Source: an uncultured Christensenella sp. (GTDB lineage Bacteria > Bacillota > Clostridia > Christensenellales > Borkfalkiaceae). From it: 64,000 bases of DNA. Location of the stretch: contig CAJUEV010000006.1 in assembly GCA_910585785.1 (NCBI GenBank), positions 29,757-93,756 of the forward strand, given 5' to 3'. Shown in pieces: positions 51,379 to 59,293 of the stretch (the first letter of the stretch is position 1; each line of letters begins with the position of its first letter). Made by a program: the position numbers and the translations under genes. The notes below the pieces were generated by a model. That model was not told the DNA's origin, did not search any database, and worked only from the letters and a program-made list of their open reading frames with translations.

Positions 51379-53391
51379 TTAAAACTTAATTTTACCGTCC
51401 TCGATAAACACCGTCTTGCTAAGTAAAATATTTTGCGAAGAACTTCCCGCAAAAATTTTATACGCGCCGTCGTTTACCCGCCAGCAGTCTTCCGCAACCG
51501 AATAGTATGCAAACGCGCGCTCGGTAAGGCTTATGCAAACGTTTGCTTTTTCGCCCGCTTTAATTTTTACCTTTGCAAACCCCCTCAATTCCTTGACGGG
51601 GCGGTAAACCGTGGGCGAGCACTCCTGCACGTACACCTGCGCAATTTCGCTACCGTCTATTGCGGAAACGTTTTCCACGGCAAAGCAAACTTCCGCGCAA
51701 AGCCCTTTCGCTTTAATTTTCAAATCTGAATATTTAAACTCGGAATAACTGAGTCCGAATCCGAAAGGGTATTTAACGTCCTTGGGGTGCCTGTCGTAAT
51801 AGCGGTAGCCCACGTCAACCCCTTCGGTATAGCGCGTCGCCGCAGTATCGCAATATCCGCTCGCCACGGCGGAACGGCAATAATTTACAGGAAAAGTTTC
51901 CGAAAGTTTTCCGCAGGGATTTACCTTACCGCACAAAATGTTGCAAAGCGCTTCCATTCCGCGCTCGCCGCAAAATCCCGCGTAAATTATCGCTTTTACT
52001 TTATCTTCCCACGCGCTTACGTCAATTGCCGAACCTGCGAAAATTATTACCACGGTGTCGGGGTTTATTGCAGCCAAATCCAAAATAGCGCGCTCCTGCG
52101 CAAGCGGAAGGCGCATATCCGTCCTGTCGTAAGACTCCGCTTCGATGTTTACGCCGGTCCCCACGCAAATTATGTTTATATCGGCGGCTGCCGCCATATT
52201 TTTGCCGACGTGCGGTTTTGCGGCATAATGCGCATAACCGTTTGTACCCAAAACTTTATCGTAATAAAACATAGTTTCAAACGGTATTTTTACGCTTAAT
52301 TCTTCTTCAAGCAGTTTGCCCAAATCAAATTTTTTTGTCAACGGCACCACGCGCGAGCTGCCGTCGCCGGCAATCATACCCGCCTCCGGCTTTGCATAAC
52401 AACCGAAAAGCGCGGCTTTTACACCCTTTTTAAGCGGAAGAATCGCGCCCTCGTTTTTCAGCAAAACCATACCTTCTTCCGCAATTTTTTGCGCGGCTTC
52501 AAACCGTTGCTCCACCGTCCTTTTCACTCCCTTGCCCGTTTGCATCTCTTTGCAGCGGTAAGCAAGATTAAGCACCCTTTGCGCGCAGGCGTCCAATTCT
52601 TCTTCGGTAATTTTGCCCGATTTGTAATCTTCCGTAAATTTTTTGTAATTTTCCTCGTTGAAAGGAAATTCTATATCGCACCCCGCCTTTGCGGATAATG
52701 TACGGTTGCGTACAGCCTCCCAGTCCGAATACATCGCCCCGTCAAAGCCGAATTCTTCGCGCAAAACTTTAAACCCTTTTTTATTTTCGCTTGCGTATTG
52801 CCCGTTAATCTTGTTATACGCGCTCATCATAGACACGGGCTTCGCCTTGCAGGCAATTTCAAACGGAACGTAATAAATTTCGCGCAGCGTTCTTTCGTCA
52901 ACTTCGCTTGACTGTTCAAAACGGTTATACTCTGAATTGTTGCAGCAAAAATGTTTTAAACACGCGCCTATTCCTCGCGACTGAACGCCTTCGATATAAC
53001 TTTTTGCCATTTCGCCCGCCAAAAGAGGGTCCTCGGAATAATACTCGAAATTTCTGCCGTTTAAAGGGTGCCTTTTTATGTTTGCGCCCGGTCCCAGAAG
53101 AATATCAACGTTTTTTTCGTAGCAGTCGTCCGCAAGGCATTCGCCCAAAAGCGTAGCGCAATCTTTGTTCCACGTGTTTGCCAAAAGCTGCGCGGAAGGA
53201 TATGAAACGGAGGCGAGCGTCACCGTTTCGCCCTTTTCGTTTTTGCGTTCCGCCCTTAACCCCACGGGGCCGTCGGATACCGCCGCCGCGGGCAACTTGC
53301 CGTCAAAGTCCATAGTGTACCAAAAACCGTTGCTGCACAAAAGCCGCAATTTTTCTTCCGAAGATAAATCTTTAACCGTATATCTTTTCAT
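51379..53391 (-). CDS. Glycoside hydrolase family 3 beta-glucosidase
   Basis: A 670-residue cytosolic enzyme (no signal peptide) in the normal GH3 order. The N-terminal barrel carries GPGANIKRHPLNGRNFEYYS (about 100-120), GACLKHFCCNNSEYNRF (KH-x-N-R), and the nucleophile in GFDGAMYSDWEAV (Asp near 226). The second alpha/beta domain includes GCYAKPEAGMIAGDGSSR, and a fibronectin-III-like domain (YPFGFGLSYSEF and onward) ends the protein. It probably hydrolyses imported beta-glucosides or cellobiose-type products. Its promoter has the same TTCCA-repeat architecture as the GH2 and msmK operons. Confidence 0.93.
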   Translation of the reverse strand: MKRYTVKDLSSEEKLRLLCSNGFWYTMDFDGKLPAAAVSDGPVGLRAERKNEKGETVTLASVSYPSAQLLANTWNKDCATLLGECLADDCYEKNVDILLGPGANIKRHPLNGRNFEYYSEDPLLAGEMAKSYIEGVQSRGIGACLKHFCCNNSEYNRFEQSSEVDERTLREIYYVPFEIACKAKPVSMMSAYNKINGQYASENKKGFKVLREEFGFDGAMYSDWEAVRNRTLSAKAGCDIEFPFNEENYKKFTEDYKSGKITEEELDACAQRVLNLAYRCKEMQTGKGVKRTVEQRFEAAQKIAEEGMVLLKNEGAILPLKKGVKAALFGCYAKPEAGMIAGDGSSRVVPLTKKFDLGKLLEEELSVKIPFETMFYYDKVLGTNGYAHYAAKPHVGKNMAAAADINIICVGTGVNIEAESYDRTDMRLPLAQERAILDLAAINPDTVVIIFAGSAIDVSAWEDKVKAIIYAGFCGERGMEALCNILCGKVNPCGKLSETFPVNYCRSAVASGYCDTAATRYTEGVDVGYRYYDRHPKDVKYPFGFGLSYSEFKYSDLKIKAKGLCAEVCFAVENVSAIDGSEIAQVYVQECSPTVYRPVKELRGFAKVKIKAGEKANVCISLTERAFAYYSVAEDCWRVNDGAYKIFAGSSSQNILLSKTVFIEDGKIKF

Positions 53392-53424
53392 TTTTTACCT
53401 TAAACTTTATTGTTTTACACGTTT

Positions 53425-53502
53425 ATTATAAATGTTACGCAACCTTTAATCAATACCGAAAACGCTTCCACTTTTCTGACGTTTAAGCGCCTTGTGTTTC
53501 CA
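53425..53502 (-). promoter_or_regulatory. GH3 promoter with 32-bp-spaced TTCCA repeats
   Basis: On the minus strand TTGATT (53448-53453) and TATAAT (53425-53430) are 17 bp apart. AGTGGAAGCG (53463-53472) is 9 bp upstream of the -35, with TTCCA on plus at 53466-53470 and 53498-53502. The stretch 53503-53687 beyond it is AT-rich with no feature that I can support. Confidence 0.8.
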
Positions 53503-53687
53503 AATTTTAAAACCATACCCGCCTTTGTTTCTTACATAGTAAAAAAGCGATATAAGAGGCAATAAACCTAATAAAACCCGCGAAACAAAGTTTTTTAACT
53601 TGCCTCGCAGGGTTAAATTTTTTTACTTTTTATTATTTGACTTTTTATCAATCGAAACGGTATTATTTGTCGCGCGCGGGCTAAATT

Positions 53688-54086
53688 TCAGCACTTGCCG
53701 CCGTCTTGCAACTTCTTCAATATTTCCACGTCGGCGGGGCAAAATGCGTAGTTTGGTATATCGTCAGGAGTAATCCAAGCCATTGCGTTATGCTCTAAAA
53801 GTTTGGGTTGCCCCCGCAATATGGCGCAATTAAACAAAGTAAGACATATAGTTATGTCGGGATAGTCGTGAACGACCTCCGTAAAAATATCGTACGGCTC
53901 CACCAAAATATCCAGCTCTTCCTTACATTCGCGCACAAGCGCCTGTTTCTTCGTTTCTCCCTTTTCAACTTTGCCGCCGACAAACTCCCACAACAGTCCT
54001 CTTGCCTTATTAGCGGGGCGTTGGCAAATTAAAAACCTGCCTTCATCCCATATCAGCGCCGCAACCACTTCCGCACAACTTTTCAT
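53688..54086 (-). CDS. Nudix hydrolase (MutT-like)
   Basis: A 132-residue protein with the complete Nudix box GGKVEKGETKKQALVRECKEEL (about 37-58; G-x5-E-x7-R-E-x2-E-E). The N terminus (VVAALIWDEGRFLICQRP) and the late WITPDDIPNYAFCPADVEIL are typical of the MutT/CTP-pyrophosphohydrolase subgroup that cleans oxidised nucleotides. It appears to stand alone; a TATAAT upstream near 54140 could be its promoter, without a convincing -35. Confidence 0.9.
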   Translation of the reverse strand: MKSCAEVVAALIWDEGRFLICQRPANKARGLLWEFVGGKVEKGETKKQALVRECKEELDILVEPYDIFTEVVHDYPDITICLTLFNCAILRGQPKLLEHNAMAWITPDDIPNYAFCPADVEILKKLQDGGKC

Positions 54087-54215
54087 ATCAAACCAACTTT
54101 ATTGATAAAATTTTAAACCTCTTTCCAAACGCTATAATTATAGTCCTGTCAACCTGTCTTTTGCGATACCCACCCATAAAATAGTCCGCCTCGCGCTTTC
54201 CGTTGCCAAACAATT

Positions 54216-54953
54216 TTATTTAAGCGGATATAATTTAATTTTTTCAACAAATTTTATATGCCTAATAAGTTTGCAAACGTCAAACGGCTTTCCGTGTCCG
54301 GAAAAAATTTTTTTAGGTTGTAATTTTATAATCTTTTGCCAGGACATTAAAAAATCCGTCTTGTCCTCAGCCCAAATAGTTATATTGCGCCTTGCGGGAA
54401 AACCGTTCATCGCCGCGTCCCCGCAAAATAAAAATCCGTTGTTTAGCAACAGTGAAACGCTGTCCGAAGTGTGCCCCGCCGTTTCTATAATTTTTCCGTT
54501 TAAAATATTTTGCAACCGCCCGACGTTGTCGCCGCAAACGGTTATTATTCTGTTTTCAAACTCTCGCTTAATCGGCGGAAACGAGTGTTGCCCCTTTCCA
54601 AAAATTTTCATCAGGTTACAAAACGCAAGCGCAAGTTTGCCCGTGCAACCTCCCTCAAACGAATTTTGCCCCCTACGCAAAGTAACCAAGCCCTTTCCAC
54701 TCATAATAATTTTAACGTCAGGGTTATCCGTCAAAAAGTTGTTTAAAAAACCTGCGTGGTCGTCGTGCGCGTGCGTCAAAAAACAATATTTAATTTCGCT
54801 GACGGAAATTCCGCGCTTCTTTAATTTTCTTTTAAAATTTTTATAATTACTTTCATACCCCGTATCGATTATAACGTACCCTTCGCCGATGGAGTACGCC
54901 CAACAATTTACAATTCTGTTGCCCAAATTAAAAACGGTAAAATTTTCAGTCAT
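54216..54953 (-). CDS. Metallo-beta-lactamase fold hydrolase
   Basis: A 245-residue protein with VIIDTGYESNYKNF at the start, the metal motif FLTHAHDDHAGFL (about 60-72), a middle IIETAGHTSDSVSLLL (third metal His), GFLFCGDAAMNG (Asp bridge) and IFSGHGKPFDV (last His). The metal site is complete. Its subgroup resembles glyoxalase-II/quorum-quenching-like hydrolases; the substrate is unknown. It begins 2 bp after the DUF3795 stop. Confidence 0.85.
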   Translation of the reverse strand: MTENFTVFNLGNRIVNCWAYSIGEGYVIIDTGYESNYKNFKRKLKKRGISVSEIKYCFLTHAHDDHAGFLNNFLTDNPDVKIIMSGKGLVTLRRGQNSFEGGCTGKLALAFCNLMKIFGKGQHSFPPIKREFENRIITVCGDNVGRLQNILNGKIIETAGHTSDSVSLLLNNGFLFCGDAAMNGFPARRNITIWAEDKTDFLMSWQKIIKLQPKKIFSGHGKPFDVCKLIRHIKFVEKIKLYPLK

Positions 54954-54955
54954 AT

Positions 54956-55297
54956 CTAAGTTAATTTATTTTTAAGATTTTTCGCCGCTTCCGCATTGTT
55001 TGAAATAATCATACCAACGGTTAGGCACTTTTCCATTTCAGCGCAGTTGCCGCAAGTTTCGCAATTCTTTTTAAGCGCGCATTGTCTGATTTCGCACAGG
55101 CTGCCGCAAAAAACGGTTTTAACTCCGTCCGCGCGGCACCCCTCGCAATTTATCATTTCGGGCGTAATTTCAACGCCGTTCATTTCAGACCAACTTTTTG
55201 CCACCTTCTCTCGCAAAGCCCAGTCGTAATTCAACTTTGCCTTTCTCGCCTCGCACTTTTCGCAATCCAGCCCGCAGTATGCAATAAGTTTTTTCAT
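54956..55297 (-). CDS. DUF3795 domain-containing protein
   Basis: A 113-residue cysteine-rich protein: IAYCGLDCEKCEARKA at the N terminus, INCEGCRADGVKTVFCGSLCEIRQCALKK in the middle, and CETCGNCAEMEKC near the end. This is the DUF3795 pattern, with Cys clusters likely to bind zinc or an iron-sulfur cluster. The function is unknown in the family. It is cotranscribed with the MBL hydrolase downstream. Confidence 0.85.
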   Translation of the reverse strand: MKKLIAYCGLDCEKCEARKAKLNYDWALREKVAKSWSEMNGVEITPEMINCEGCRADGVKTVFCGSLCEIRQCALKKNCETCGNCAEMEKCLTVGMIISNNAEAAKNLKNKLT

Positions 55298-55463
55298 TTG
55301 TTCCCCCTCGTATTAACCTTTATTTGGTTTAAAAAATTAGATAGCCGCGCCCTGCAAACAGCCGTTTTTCCGTTAAACAAGTGAATTGCCCACTGCATAT
55401 GTCGCCGTTTACGTTCTTCAAGCCTGTTTGCAAGCGCCTTATTTTTATTTGAACACTTACCGT

Positions 55464-55952
55464 TCAGCACTTTTTGGACATATAAATGCAGAGAGGTTCA
55501 AAACCCAGATTTTTGTACAGTTCATACGCCTGAGTATTGGGCGCAAATACTTCCAGTTGAGAGTATTCGCAACCGCAGTCTTTGAAAAAACGTTCCGCTT
55601 TGGCTAAAAGCGCTTTACCAATCCCCTGTCTACGCTGACTTTTTAATACAGCCAAATCGCTTATAAATCCGACTTTCGGGCAAGTCGTAGTAATTTCCTC
55701 CTCGCCGCCGCCCTGAAAAATTTTGCAGATTACCACGCCGACCGCGCGCCCTTGCTTGACCGCGATAAAAATTTTGCCGTCCTGCTTTTTTACTTCTTCC
55801 GTCACAAATTTAAAATATTCTTCACGGAAATTCTCTTTCAAAACTATTACGCCGCGCTTGTCCAATTCGGCGATATGAGTTTGCAGCGTCACCAACAAAT
55901 CCTTCACGTCGTCCGCATATTCATCCGTAAATTCCGTTATTTCAAATTGCAT
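55464..55952 (-). CDS. GNAT-family N-acetyltransferase
   Basis: About 162 residues from ATG 55952 (MQFEITEFTDEYADD); a GTG three codons upstream (55961) is the alternative, but it sits only 3 bp from the AAGGA. The acetyl-CoA loop is LKSQRRQGIGKALLAKAE (R/Q-x-x-G-x-G/A) and the C-terminal strand is QAYELYKNLGFEPL, both textbook GNAT. The substrate is unknown. Confidence 0.88.
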   Translation of the reverse strand: MQFEITEFTDEYADDVKDLLVTLQTHIAELDKRGVIVLKENFREEYFKFVTEEVKKQDGKIFIAVKQGRAVGVVICKIFQGGGEEEITTTCPKVGFISDLAVLKSQRRQGIGKALLAKAERFFKDCGCEYSQLEVFAPNTQAYELYKNLGFEPLCIYMSKKC

Positions 55953-55982
55953 TTCTTTCACATTTCCTTACGCATAGCGGGG

Positions 55983-57476
55983 TTAGGCGCTTTGTATAAG
56001 CTGTATATAATATTCGGTTATGTCTTTATCTCCGCAGTCAGCCAAAAATTCTTCTTTGGTGCAATTTTTAATTATTTTGCCGTTGTTCAATACGCAAAAA
56101 CGGGTTGCGGTTTTGGCAAGCTCGTCCAAAATATGGCTGGATATAACCATTGTTACGTCCTTTTCCCTATGAATTCTTTCCAATAAATTTCTTATTTCCA
56201 AAATTCCCTGCGGGTCAAGCCCGTTAATAGGCTCGTCAAGAATCAACAAATCCGGTTCGCCAACCAAAGCCATTGCAATGCCCAGGCGCTGCTTCATTCC
56301 CATTGAAAACGCGCGCACGTCTTTTTTGCCCGTATCCCCCAAGCCGACAAGCCGCAAAAGATTGCAAATTTGGTCGTCGGTATATTTTACGCCGAGAGAA
56401 AGCGCCTTCGCTTTGATATTTTGGAAAGCGGTCATATCAAAATAGAGCCCCGGCTTCTCTATCAAAGCGCCTATACGTACGGACGAAGCAAACGCTTCTT
56501 TATTAAGCGATATCGTGCCCGCCGTAGGTTTAAGCATATTGCAAAATATTTTTAAAAGAGTGGTTTTGCCCGCCCCGTTGTTGCCGACAAGTCCGTACAG
56601 CTCGCCGCGCTCGATATCTAAATTAATATCTTTAAGAATACTTTTTTTACCGAAAGATTTTTTTAATTCGGTTACGGATATAAGTCCGTTCCCCTTATAT
56701 CCACCGTTTTTTAAACTTTTTTTTGCAAAAACCAAAATACTGCCCGCAATAAACAACGCCATATAGCTTAATAAAATAACTATTTTTAAACCGTACGGCT
56801 CTCCTTTATCGCCACCCGGTTCACACCCGAAAACAGTATAGAAATCTATACTAAAAAGTTTTTCCGCATTGAAATATTTGACCGCGAGGGATTCAATTAT
56901 ACCGTAAAACATAGCATTGAAATAGAAAAGATAGGGTACTATAATTATAAGCACTATATATTCTCTTTTTAAAAGCAGGCATAAAAACATTAAAACGGTA
57001 CCCGCGGCAATGGCGTTCAATGTATATACAAAATATCTTAAATAGAAGTCCTGTACGGTAAAGCCGTAATTGTATTCGTATTCATATTTATGCATACAAT
57101 GCTCTCCCAAAGTATAGTTGAATATTATTTCAACTATAAATTGCAGCAACATATAAAGCACGCAAAATGCAACTATGTATACAAACTTTGAGAGCACGTA
57201 AAAAATTCTGTCCGATAAGGAATAATCAGGGACGAGATTCTTTGTGAATTTTGAAGAAAAATCCTTAGTGACAAACGGAATTATAAATATCCACGATATT
57301 AAAATCAGCGTTGTGCCTGAATTATATAAGTTTAAATAAACTGACCCGGAATTTTCGTATGGGACGTAATACATTATGGGTTCCACAAAAACAAGACATA
57401 ACGTAATAATGAAAAAAGCCAGCACCATTTTTGATTTGAATATTTTATAAAAATCAAATTTCAACATTTTAAGCAT
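55983..57476 (-). CDS. Fused ABC exporter: N-terminal permease plus C-terminal ATPase
   Basis: A 497-residue single polypeptide. Residues 1-255 have about six membrane segments of the ABC-2 permease type (FDFYKIFKSKMVLAFFIITLC at the start). Residues about 270-497 form an ATPase: Walker A VGNNGAGKTTLLKIF, signature FSMGMKQRLGIAMAL, Walker B LLILDEPINGLDP, and H-loop ISSHILDELA. This is a BcrA/lantibiotic-immunity-like ATPase, which is normally a separate protein from its permease. The fusion order permease-then-ATPase is uncommon. It probably exports a peptide or drug, or regulates membrane stress. Confidence 0.88.
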   Translation of the reverse strand: MLKMLKFDFYKIFKSKMVLAFFIITLCLVFVEPIMYYVPYENSGSVYLNLYNSGTTLILISWIFIIPFVTKDFSSKFTKNLVPDYSLSDRIFYVLSKFVYIVAFCVLYMLLQFIVEIIFNYTLGEHCMHKYEYEYNYGFTVQDFYLRYFVYTLNAIAAGTVLMFLCLLLKREYIVLIIIVPYLFYFNAMFYGIIESLAVKYFNAEKLFSIDFYTVFGCEPGGDKGEPYGLKIVILLSYMALFIAGSILVFAKKSLKNGGYKGNGLISVTELKKSFGKKSILKDINLDIERGELYGLVGNNGAGKTTLLKIFCNMLKPTAGTISLNKEAFASSVRIGALIEKPGLYFDMTAFQNIKAKALSLGVKYTDDQICNLLRLVGLGDTGKKDVRAFSMGMKQRLGIAMALVGEPDLLILDEPINGLDPQGILEIRNLLERIHREKDVTMVISSHILDELAKTATRFCVLNNGKIIKNCTKEEFLADCGDKDITEYYIQLIQSA

Positions 57477-57558
57477 TTTTTCACCTTCTCTCTATCAAAA
57501 TTGGGCGCATCTCGCCCGCACGTTTCACCCTGATAATATCAAGTTACTACGCTATTAT

Positions 57559-57587
57559 ATTTTATTCTTTTTTGCTTGACCTGTCAA
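57559..57587 (-). promoter_or_regulatory. Promoter of the fused ABC exporter with inverted repeat
   Basis: On the minus strand TTGACA (57582-57587) and TAAAAT (57559-57564) are 17 bp apart. The -35 forms part of an inverted repeat TTGAC-N2-GTCAA (57576-57587) that could be an operator. Confidence 0.7.
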
Positions 57588-57621
57588 GATTTTAATAAAT
57601 ACGGGCTTTAACAAGCAACAA

Positions 57622-57652
57622 AATCCCCGCGGGAAGAACTCCCGCGGGGATT
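57622..57652 (-). terminator. Terminator of the GH43 gene
   Basis: A 13-bp perfect stem (AATCCCCGCGGGA with TCCCGCGGGGATT) and 5-nt loop are followed on the minus strand by TTGTTGC. Confidence 0.8.
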
Positions 57653-57683
57653 GATTATGTGTGCTTGTGAAAATTTCAACCGC

Positions 57684-59099
57684 TTATTCAAACGAAATAG
57701 ATTTAAAATCTAATTTGCCTTTACCTCTATACGTAAAGTACAGCGGCTTGACGCCGTTTTCCACATTCAACTTTGCGGAATAAACCGTATTCGTTTTGCA
57801 GGGCTTTATATCAATTTCGGCAAGGGTATCGACCCCGTCCGTAACCGTCATAACACCGTTTGCCTTGCCGCACACTTCCACCGAAATTTTATTCGCGCCG
57901 TCAAACTCAAAATATTTAAAGCCCGCCGTCGCCCCGTCGCCGAAGTTAGAAATATACTGGTCGGGATTGTTTTCCCTGTCCGCACCGCTCTGCGTAAAGT
58001 ACGGGTGGCAACCCTTGGGGGATTTAAACAATCCGCCGTAGAAACGGCATCCCTTTTTAGACCAAAGGTTGCAGGCTATTCTTGCCTCGTATTTACCTAT
58101 TGCTTCAAGCGGTTTTCCGTTTAAACCGCAACTTGTAACTTCAACCTGTTTTATGCTTCCGTCTGCGGCTATCTCTATTTCTTCCGCGCAGTCCTGCCTT
58201 GAATAGCAGTGCAAATTCGTCTGCCTGTGATAGAAAATGTAATACTTCCCGTTCACTTCCAGAATGCCGCCGTGAGTATTGCCCGTATAGTTGCTTGCCG
58301 TCTTTACATCCTTATGTTTTCCAAGTCCTATATCGCCTATACTCACGATAGTCCCGCCGAATTTAAACGGGCCGTCGGGCTTATCGCCTGTTGCATAGCA
58401 CAGCTCGTGCCCTATCGTGGACGAATAGACAAAATAATATTTATCCTTTATCTTCCGCATAGATGACGCTTCGAAAAATCCGTGCTTGCCTATTCCCTCG
58501 CCGCCAACGGGCAACGTCTGTTTGGGTTTGCCCATAACGGTAAGCATATCCTTAGGGTCAAGCTCGACAACGGCTCCGCCCATAATTTTTTTCTTTGAAA
58601 CGCCCAATACGGGAAAGAACATTGCCGAGCCGTAATACAACCAAACTCTGCCGTCTTCAACGTATACTGCGGGGTCAAACGGAAGAAACTGTTTTGAATA
58701 CGGATACAAATTAACTTCTCCGTGATATTTAAACGGCCCTGTGGGGCTGTCCGCTACGGCGCAACGTATTGCCCAGCTTTTTCTGGTTATACCGGGCGCA
58801 AACGCATAATATATGTAGTACTTTCCGTCGGGCGCAAGACACACGTCGGGGGCGTACATACTGCCGCGCCCCTTATAATTGGGGTCGTCTGCCTTTTTCC
58901 ATATAACGCCTTCATAGCGCCAGTCCTTTAAATCGTTTACAGGCGCAGACCACGTTACGTAATCGTTCATACAGAAGGTTTTGCCGTTAAATTTATCGTG
59001 CGAGCCGTAAACGTAAACTCTGTCGCCGAAAACGTGCGGTTCTCCGTCCGGAATATATTCAAAACCCGGCAAATAGGGGTTAAATATCTGTTTGCTCAT
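57684..59099 (-). CDS. Glycoside hydrolase family 43 enzyme (beta-xylosidase/arabinofuranosidase-like)
   Basis: The start is ATG 59099 (MSKQIFNPYLPG), supported by AGGTGG just upstream; an ORF extension begins at 59150. About 471 residues, cytosolic. The five-bladed propeller shows FEYIPDGEPHVFGDRVYVYGSHD (base Asp region), MYAPDVCLAPDGKYYIYYAF, LPFDPAVYVEDGRVWLYYG (pKa-modulating Asp), and HGFFEASSMRK (acid Glu). A C-terminal carbohydrate-binding beta domain (about 330-471) ends ADGS...SISFE. GH43 enzymes typically attack arabinose- or xylose-containing glycans; exact specificity is unknown. Confidence 0.9.
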   Translation of the reverse strand: MSKQIFNPYLPGFEYIPDGEPHVFGDRVYVYGSHDKFNGKTFCMNDYVTWSAPVNDLKDWRYEGVIWKKADDPNYKGRGSMYAPDVCLAPDGKYYIYYAFAPGITRKSWAIRCAVADSPTGPFKYHGEVNLYPYSKQFLPFDPAVYVEDGRVWLYYGSAMFFPVLGVSKKKIMGGAVVELDPKDMLTVMGKPKQTLPVGGEGIGKHGFFEASSMRKIKDKYYFVYSSTIGHELCYATGDKPDGPFKFGGTIVSIGDIGLGKHKDVKTASNYTGNTHGGILEVNGKYYIFYHRQTNLHCYSRQDCAEEIEIAADGSIKQVEVTSCGLNGKPLEAIGKYEARIACNLWSKKGCRFYGGLFKSPKGCHPYFTQSGADRENNPDQYISNFGDGATAGFKYFEFDGANKISVEVCGKANGVMTVTDGVDTLAEIDIKPCKTNTVYSAKLNVENGVKPLYFTYRGKGKLDFKSISFE

Positions 59100-59117
59100 T
59101 TTTCCACCTCTGGTTTT

Positions 59118-59145
59118 ATTATAGTTTAAAGGCGGGCGAAAACAA
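59118..59145 (-). promoter_or_regulatory. GH43 promoter
   Basis: On the minus strand TTGTTT (59140-59145) and TATAAT (59118-59123) are 16 bp apart, 18 bp before the ATG at 59099. No TTCCA-repeat pair is present, so it seems to be outside that regulon. Confidence 0.6.
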
Positions 59146-59198
59146 AACATTTATTCCGACCGCCTTTATATTTTTTTGATTAAGCGTTTTACCCCGCC

Positions 59199-59277
59199 CC
59201 TGCGAATGTCCCGCACAAGCCGGATTCAGCCGACCCGCGCAGGTTCATTCGCCATAAGGAAGGAGAAAACTGCGATG
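59199..59277 (+). other. Structured leader-like element with strong ribosome site but only a 27-codon ORF
   Basis: On the plus strand two exclusive pairings are possible: CCTGCG (59199-59204) with CGCAGG (59238-59243), or GCGAATG (59202-59208) with CATTCGC (59246-59252). They are followed by AAGGAAGGAG (59256-59265) and ATG at 59275. The ORF (MSKFATINYLHALPYS...) ends at 59358, overlapping the 3' end of the minus-strand lipoprotein gene. No riboswitch family is recognised. Confidence 0.4.
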
Positions 59278-59293
59278 AGTAAATTTGCGACGA

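Noticed and set aside
59199..59265. Cobalamin-type or other known riboswitch
   Set aside because: AAGCCGGATTCAGCC vaguely resembles a B12 box, but spacing and conserved bases do not fit, and no long gene follows.
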